NCBI GenBank assembly: GCA_024278955.1
Contig: JAJRSE010000002.1
Coordinates: 186,001 to 250,000 of the forward strand
Origin: Planctomycetota bacterium
GTDB lineage: Bacteria; Planctomycetota; Planctomycetia; Pirellulales; Lacipirellulaceae
DNA length: 64,000 nucleotides
Direction: 5' to 3'
A program made the translations under genes and the position numbers. The stretch's first letter is position 1. The number at the start of each line of letters is the position of its first letter. Below the pieces are notes generated by a model. The model saw only the letters and a program-made list of their open reading frames with translations, was not told the origin of the DNA and made no database searches. Shown here piece after piece: positions 59,459-64,000 of this stretch.

Positions 59459-62400
59459 ATGCCCTCCGACCTCCAACCTCCGACCTCCGACTTCACCACC
59501 CTCCCCTCCCACTACGACCACGCCGCGGCACAGCAAAAGTGGTATCCGATTTGGGAAGAGCGAGGCTATTTCCATGCTGACACCAAGTCGGAGAAGCCGC
59601 CCTTTACGATCGTTATCCCGCCGCCCAACGTCACCGGCGCCTTGCACCTGGGCCACGCCCTCAACAATACCCTGCAAGATATCCTCTGCCGCATGAAACG
59701 CATGCAGGGATACAACGTCCTCTGGATGCCCGGGACCGACCACGCGGGCATCGCCACCCAGGCGGTGGTCGAACGCCGGTTGCTGGAAGAAGAAAAACTT
59801 TCGCGGCACGATCTGGGCCGAGAAGAATTGGTCAAACGTATTTGGGCTTGGAAAGAACAATACGAAAAGCGCATTCTCGGCCAACTCAAGCAGCTAGGGG
59901 CCAGTTGCGATTGGCGTCGGCTACGATTCACGCTCGACGAACAGTGCGCAGGCGCCGTGCGCGAAACCTTCTTCAAACTTTTCAAAGACGACAAAATCTA
60001 TCGCGGCAAGCGGCTGGTGAATTGGGACACCTTTTTGCAAACCGCCGTCAGCGATGACGAAGTTTTTCATGAAACCAAAAAAGGCCACTTCTGGCACTTC
60101 AAGTATCCGGTAGTTGAGCTCGACCTAGAACCCGGCGAGCCGACTCACGTCACGATCGCGACCACACGCCCCGAAACCATGCTCGGCGACACCGCCGTGG
60201 CCGTGCATCCCGACCCCGAACGGCAGCTCGACAAGGTCGAATCCGAACTCAAAGAAAAACTGGGCGCCGCGCTCGAAAAAGAAAAAGCCGACATCCAATC
60301 GCAAATCGAAGCCCTTAGCGATCGACGCAAAACAATTCTCCCGGGCTTGATCCAGCTGCGCGACATGGCCATCCGAGGCGTAAAACTAGAACTCCCGCTC
60401 ACCGCTCGCACGATTCCGCTCATCACCGACACCTGGGCCAAGCCCGAACTAGGCTCCGGCTGCGTAAAAATCACGCCAGGCCATGATCAGAACGATTACG
60501 AAGTTTGGCAGAGGAACCTGGAAATCGGCGAAATCAGTATTATGAACCCCGATGGTACGCTCAATGACAGAGTCCCCGAGAAGTACCGCGGCCTCACCAT
60601 GAAAAAGGCGAGAGCCGCCGTCGTCGAAGATATGGAAGTGGCCGAGCTGCTCGTCAAAATCGAGGACCGCGAAATCGACCTCGCCTATAGCGACCGTAGC
60701 AAAACCCCCATCGAGCCGTTCTTAGCCGACCAGTGGTTCGTAAAAATGGACGAGTTGGCGCAATCGGCCATGGATGCGGTTAGCGAGGACCGCGTTAAAA
60801 TTATTCCCGATCGCTATGCCAAAGGCTACCAAGACTGGCTCAGCGAAAAACGCGATTGGCCGATTGGCCGGCAGTTGTGGTGGGGACATCGGATTCCTGT
60901 TTGGAAATTGACTTTGCAAAATCTAAGTCCATCCAAGGATATTGAGCAGACTAGAAAGGAATTCTTAGTTGCTTGGGATGAATTTTCCGAGTCGTTTAAT
61001 ATCGAGAATGAGATCTCTTTGTCACCAACTGCTGACGATTCGATCTCGTACTATTTATGCGCTGGCACCGATAAAGCAAAGGCAGCCCTCAGTTATCTGT
61101 ATGGCACTGCTGAAAATGCTGGCTCGAAAGATGAAAAACCTAATCCTGGACCGCCTATTCCGACAAACGACCCAAAACATACTGCTTTTCGCAAAGTCAT
61201 GCAGTTAGCAATTCTTGGAAAACAAGAAGACGACGTCCTCGATACCTGGTTCAGCTCCGCCCTCTGGCCCCACTCCACCCTCGGCTGGCCCGAAGAAACC
61301 GAAGAACTCAAAAAATTCTATCCCACCAGCACGCTTATCACCTCGCGCGATATCATCACCCTCTGGGTCGCCCGCATGGTGCTGATGGGCGAGTACAACC
61401 TAGGCGAAGTGCCGTTCTCCGAGGTTTTCATTCACCCGAAAATCCTCGACGGCTACGGCGAAACCATGTCGAAGTCGAAAGGAAACGGCGTCGATCCGCT
61501 CGATGTGATCGAAAAATTCGGAGCCGACGCCCTAAGATTTGGCATCGCGTATCTTACGACCGAAACGCAAGACGTCCGTATGCCGGTCGAGTTTGAATGC
61601 CCCCATTGCCAGAAGCAAATTAAACAAACGAAGAAAAACCGGGTCCTACCGCGCATCGAATGCGAGAAGTGCAAAAAACCGTTTAGCACCCAATGGGCGC
61701 GAACCGACGAAGACCTCGCCCTTCCGCGCGGGGCAGTCGTAAGCGAGCGATTCGAGCTAGGCCGCAACTTCTGCAACAAGCTCTGGAACGCCTCACGCTT
61801 CGCACTAATGAACCTCGAAGGTTACGAACCGACGCCGCTTGCTGCCAGCGACCTGCTCCTAGAAGATTGCTGGCTCCTCTCACGCCTAGCCACCGTCACG
61901 GCCGAGGTGACCAGCGCGCTGGCAGAATACCGCTACGCCGACGCAGCCCGCGAGCTGTACCGTTTTGCTTGGGACGACTTCTGCAGTTTTTACGTTGAGA
62001 TGGTTAAGGCTCGCTTCGCCGTGCCCGAGCAGCGAGCCGTAGCCCAGCAGGTAATGGCCCACACGCTTGACTCGCTCTTGCGACTCCTCCACCCCATGAT
62101 TCCATTTCTCACCGAAGAAGTTTGGCAATTGCTCGGAAGCGTCGCCAGCAAACGAGGGTTAGCGTCGCCAGAGACGACAGCAGAATCGGTTTGCATTGCC
62201 CCTTGGCCTGAATCCAGGGCCGCCGATATCGACCTCGAAATCGAAAGCCAGTTCGCGACCTTCCAAGCCGTGCTCGGCGCGGTTCGCGAAACCCGCATGG
62301 GACAAAACATTCCGCCCAAAGAGTCGCTCAAGTTCAGTGTTCACTGCGATGCGAAAACGGCCGAGCTGCTCAAGCCAATGCAGCCCTACTTCGAGTCGAT

Positions 62401-62707
62401 GGCCCGCGCCACTCCAACAGCCATCGGCCCCGACGCCACGGCACCCGAGCAGTGCATCAGCAAGCCGCTCACCGGCATGGAAGTGCATGTCGACATCAGC
62501 GACTTCTTCGACGCCGAGGCTGAGAAAAATCGGCTGGCCGCTGAAAAACAGAATCTCGCAAAATTCACCAAATCGATCGCCGGCAAACTGTCCAACGAAA
62601 ACTTCACCAGCCGAGCCCCCGCCGAGGTCGTCCAGGCCGAACGCGAGAAGCTCGCCGAAGCAGAAGAACAATTAGCCGCAATCGAAGCAGCATTGGCAAA
62701 ACTGTAA
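59459..62707 (+). CDS. valS: Valine--tRNA ligase
   Basis: A 1082-residue ValRS of class I. The HIGH-type motif lies in IVIPPPNVTGALHLGHALNN and the KMSKS-type motif in LDGYGETMSKSKGNGVDPLD. The CP1 editing domain is between them, and the C-terminal coiled coil (LAAEKQNLAKFTKSIAGKL) closes the protein. It is longer than the usual 880-950. Two insertions explain this. One is at about residues 483-585, between HRIPVW and DVLDTWFSSALWP, with AT-rich codons. The other, at about 712-740, carries CPHC and CEKC and looks like a zinc ribbon. ATG at 59459 leads into a Pro/Ser-rich short leader. Identification is secure. Confidence 0.96.
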   Translation: MPSDLQPPTSDFTTLPSHYDHAAAQQKWYPIWEERGYFHADTKSEKPPFTIVIPPPNVTGALHLGHALNNTLQDILCRMKRMQGYNVLWMPGTDHAGIATQAVVERRLLEEEKLSRHDLGREELVKRIWAWKEQYEKRILGQLKQLGASCDWRRLRFTLDEQCAGAVRETFFKLFKDDKIYRGKRLVNWDTFLQTAVSDDEVFHETKKGHFWHFKYPVVELDLEPGEPTHVTIATTRPETMLGDTAVAVHPDPERQLDKVESELKEKLGAALEKEKADIQSQIEALSDRRKTILPGLIQLRDMAIRGVKLELPLTARTIPLITDTWAKPELGSGCVKITPGHDQNDYEVWQRNLEIGEISIMNPDGTLNDRVPEKYRGLTMKKARAAVVEDMEVAELLVKIEDREIDLAYSDRSKTPIEPFLADQWFVKMDELAQSAMDAVSEDRVKIIPDRYAKGYQDWLSEKRDWPIGRQLWWGHRIPVWKLTLQNLSPSKDIEQTRKEFLVAWDEFSESFNIENEISLSPTADDSISYYLCAGTDKAKAALSYLYGTAENAGSKDEKPNPGPPIPTNDPKHTAFRKVMQLAILGKQEDDVLDTWFSSALWPHSTLGWPEETEELKKFYPTSTLITSRDIITLWVARMVLMGEYNLGEVPFSEVFIHPKILDGYGETMSKSKGNGVDPLDVIEKFGADALRFGIAYLTTETQDVRMPVEFECPHCQKQIKQTKKNRVLPRIECEKCKKPFSTQWARTDEDLALPRGAVVSERFELGRNFCNKLWNASRFALMNLEGYEPTPLAASDLLLEDCWLLSRLATVTAEVTSALAEYRYADAARELYRFAWDDFCSFYVEMVKARFAVPEQRAVAQQVMAHTLDSLLRLLHPMIPFLTEEVWQLLGSVASKRGLASPETTAESVCIAPWPESRAADIDLEIESQFATFQAVLGAVRETRMGQNIPPKESLKFSVHCDAKTAELLKPMQPYFESMARATPTAIGPDATAPEQCISKPLTGMEVHVDISDFFDAEAEKNRLAAEKQNLAKFTKSIAGKLSNENFTSRAPAEVVQAEREKLAEAEEQLAAIEAALAKL

Positions 62708-62785
62708 GCCGGCCCTAGCCCTCGCGGTGTGTTCGATTCTATAATGGAACGGACTAGAGAAAACCTATTTTTGAAGAACGGCAAA

Positions 62786-63088
62786 ATGGTTGCAATCGAA
62801 ACGAAAATGCCTGAAATCAGCGAAGCCTGCAAGGTCTGCGGTGTCAAACGACTCGAAATCTTCGGCTCTTATGCCCGGGACGAAAACACCCCCGAGAGCG
62901 ACATCGACTTTGTTGTTGAATTTGTCGATCCTCTGCGTGCTGGGGTTTTCGATCGGTACTTAGCCCTGCACGAGGCCTTACGGACTATTTTTGGTTGCCC
63001 CATTGATCTTGTCGAGTGCTCCGCGATACAGAATCGATTTTTCCGAGAGAGGATCTCCGAAGACCGAAAGCTCGTATATGCAGCATGA
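62786..63088 (+). CDS. MntA-like minimal nucleotidyltransferase antitoxin
   Basis: A 100-residue minimal nucleotidyltransferase (MNT). The active-site motif is GSYARDENTPESDIDF at residues 27-42, giving GS and the D-x-D pair (Asp39, Asp41), followed by VVEFVDPLRAG. In MntA-HepT systems this antitoxin adds AMP units to a tyrosine of the HEPN toxin. The stop overlaps the toxin ORF start by 11 bases, so translation is probably coupled. An upstream ATG at 62729 is in frame; ATG at 62786 begins closer to the domain. Confidence 0.85.
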   Translation: MVAIETKMPEISEACKVCGVKRLEIFGSYARDENTPESDIDFVVEFVDPLRAGVFDRYLALHEALRTIFGCPIDLVECSAIQNRFFRERISEDRKLVYAA

Positions 63089-63416
63089 AGCCGAAAAACG
63101 TCTTCTCGATATTCTCGACGCTGCACGCGACATCGCCGTGTTTGTTGGCCAGATGTCGTTCGATGAATATCATGAGAACCGATTGGTCAAGGCTGCCGTG
63201 GAACGAAAATTTGAAATCATCGGCGAAGCCATTAGCCGACTGCGAAAAGAGTCTCCTGAAACGGCGGAACAAATCCAGGAATACGAAAAAATCATCGCCT
63301 TTCGGAATTTGGTAATTCACGGATACGATGTCGTTTCCGACCCGATCGTTTGGGACGTAATACAACATAAGCTACCCCGCCTAACAAGCGACGTTGCCAA
63401 TCTAATCAAAACCTAA
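63078..63416 (+). CDS. HepT-like HEPN ribonuclease toxin (DUF86)
   Basis: A 112-residue all-helical HEPN protein. The catalytic motif is RNLVIHGY: Arg76, His81 and Tyr83. Arg-x4-His is the RNase signature, and the Tyr is the site modified by MntA in studied systems. ERKFEIIGEAISRLRKESPE is the typical DUF86 helix. It overlaps the MntA gene by 11 bases, so the pair is a complete toxin-antitoxin unit. An upstream frame to 62991 is open, but ATG at 63078 is the natural family start. Confidence 0.86.
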   Translation: MQHEAEKRLLDILDAARDIAVFVGQMSFDEYHENRLVKAAVERKFEIIGEAISRLRKESPETAEQIQEYEKIIAFRNLVIHGYDVVSDPIVWDVIQHKLPRLTSDVANLIKT

Positions 63417-63448
63417 TCCCTCGTTTAGCTCACTACCAAGAGGCCCCT

Positions 63449-63865
63449 ATGCCAGTGGCAATGGAACTAGCTCGAATTATCATCAGCGAGATCAACCAAG
63501 AGCAGGTGATCTATCTGAAGGAAATCGAGGGCGATCGTACCTTCCCGATCTTAATCGGTATCTTCGAGGCGACCAGCATCGATCGCCGCGTGAAACAACT
63601 CGAGGCCCAGCGCCCTCTGACGCACGATCTGCTCGTGAGCGCAGTCGAAACCATGGGCGGCGAATTTCAGGATGTCGTGATCAGCGAACTGCGAGACCAC
63701 ACCTACTACGCCGTCCTTCGGGTCCGGTTCGAGGGCGAGCTACTCGAAATCGACTCCCGCCCAAGCGACGCCATCGCGGTAGCCGTAACCTGCGACCCAA
63801 CACTACCAATTTTCGTCAGCGAAGACGTACTCAACGACGTCATGGGAAGCAGCGAGGAAATGTGA
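63449..63865 (+). CDS. Bifunctional nuclease (BFN, DUF151) domain protein
   Basis: A 138-residue protein made of one BFN domain. Landmarks are ARIIISEINQEQVIYLKEIE, FPILIGIFEATSIDRRVKQL, PLTHDLLVSAVETMGGEFQD and LLEIDSRPSDAIAVAVTCDP. The SRPSDA motif is a hallmark of the family. Plant and bacterial members have reported DNase and RNase activity, but the physiological role in bacteria is not settled. It follows HepT by 32 bases on the same strand. Confidence 0.87.
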   Translation: MPVAMELARIIISEINQEQVIYLKEIEGDRTFPILIGIFEATSIDRRVKQLEAQRPLTHDLLVSAVETMGGEFQDVVISELRDHTYYAVLRVRFEGELLEIDSRPSDAIAVAVTCDPTLPIFVSEDVLNDVMGSSEEM

Positions 63866-63922
63866 GATGTCGGATGTTTGATTGTTGATGTGCAAAGAGG
63901 GGAAGGGTCTTCACTTCTATCA

Positions 63923-63986
63923 TAACTCGACGCATAAGCGAGGGATGAACTGCGAGCGAGGCATCCCTTGCTTATGCGTCGAGTTA
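63923..63986. repeat. Long inverted repeat (25-base arms)
   Basis: Arm 63923-63947 (TAACTCGACGCATAAGCGAG and five more) pairs with 63962-63986 at 24 Watson-Crick positions and one G-U, around a 14-base loop (AACTGCGAGCGAGG). There is no gene in 63866-64000 apart from this. Confidence 0.9.
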
Positions 63987-64000
63987 CGAAAGATTCAATC

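Overview
The window reads as a chromosome segment of a planctomycete, most likely order Pirellulales. The evidence is a Cys-rich protein built of YTV-type repeats, tetrahydromethanopterin-type C1 genes (fhcA, fhcB, fhcC) in a non-methanogen, two PEP-CTERM proteins, a sulfatase-modifying-factor-like protein, a Tat-exported Gfo/Idh/MocA oxidoreductase, a PIN-TRAM protein and lpxA. Genes are mostly housekeeping and there is no transposase, phage or CRISPR array. Closer placement would need marker-gene phylogeny. Layout. 1-8 kb: a peroxiredoxin fragment, rsfS, argS, a PIN-TRAM membrane protein, a sugar isomerase/epimerase-type protein, a Tat-exported oxidoreductase and an FGE-like protein. 8-14.5 kb: fhcB, fhcC and fhcA on the minus strand, interleaved with moeA and mobA on the plus strand. 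14.5-24.3 kb: a PEP-CTERM matrixin-type protease, holA, a lipoprotein-like protein, a LamG-like secreted protein, a quinone reductase, serS, an M20 peptidase and clpS. 24.4-27.7 kb: the arginine genes argB-argD-argF. 27.8-34.5 kb: a GlmU-like uridylyltransferase, prs, rplY, pth, rpsF, ssb, rplI and dnaB, a replication and translation cluster. 34.6-40.1 kb (minus strand): rpsB-tsf-pyrH-frr, a CysQ-like phosphatase, tRNA-Gln and rex. 40.5-44.5 kb: the YTV repeat protein, a PEP-CTERM protein, a nucleotidyltransferase-like protein and a CPBP protease. 44.5-51.3 kb: a structured RNA candidate, ppdK, lpxA, a TPR protein, a DUF3467 protein, rsmG and truB. 51.8-63.9 kb: ftsK with acidic extensions, a Uma2 protein, an SPFH protein, cimA behind a putative isoleucine leader peptide and attenuator, valS, a MntA-HepT toxin-antitoxin pair and a BFN nuclease-family protein. 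The most notable points are as follows. (1) serS and argB, normally essential or biosynthetic single-copy genes, each carry one in-frame TAA with the reading frame conserved on both sides. (2) A 38-codon Ile-rich leader ORF followed by an intrinsic terminator, with a mutually exclusive 12-bp antiterminator pairing, lies just upstream of cimA, the entry enzyme of threonine-independent isoleucine synthesis. (3) The YTV protein has a 14-14-16 residue higher-order repeat in both halves. (4) A dispersed palindromic element occurs three times, with its flanks and its loop inverted independently. (5) The fhc and molybdenum-cofactor genes alternate strand by strand, while FhcB seems to keep its Fe-S cysteines and lose the metal-ligand cysteine. 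All family names come from reading motifs by eye; no database search was run.
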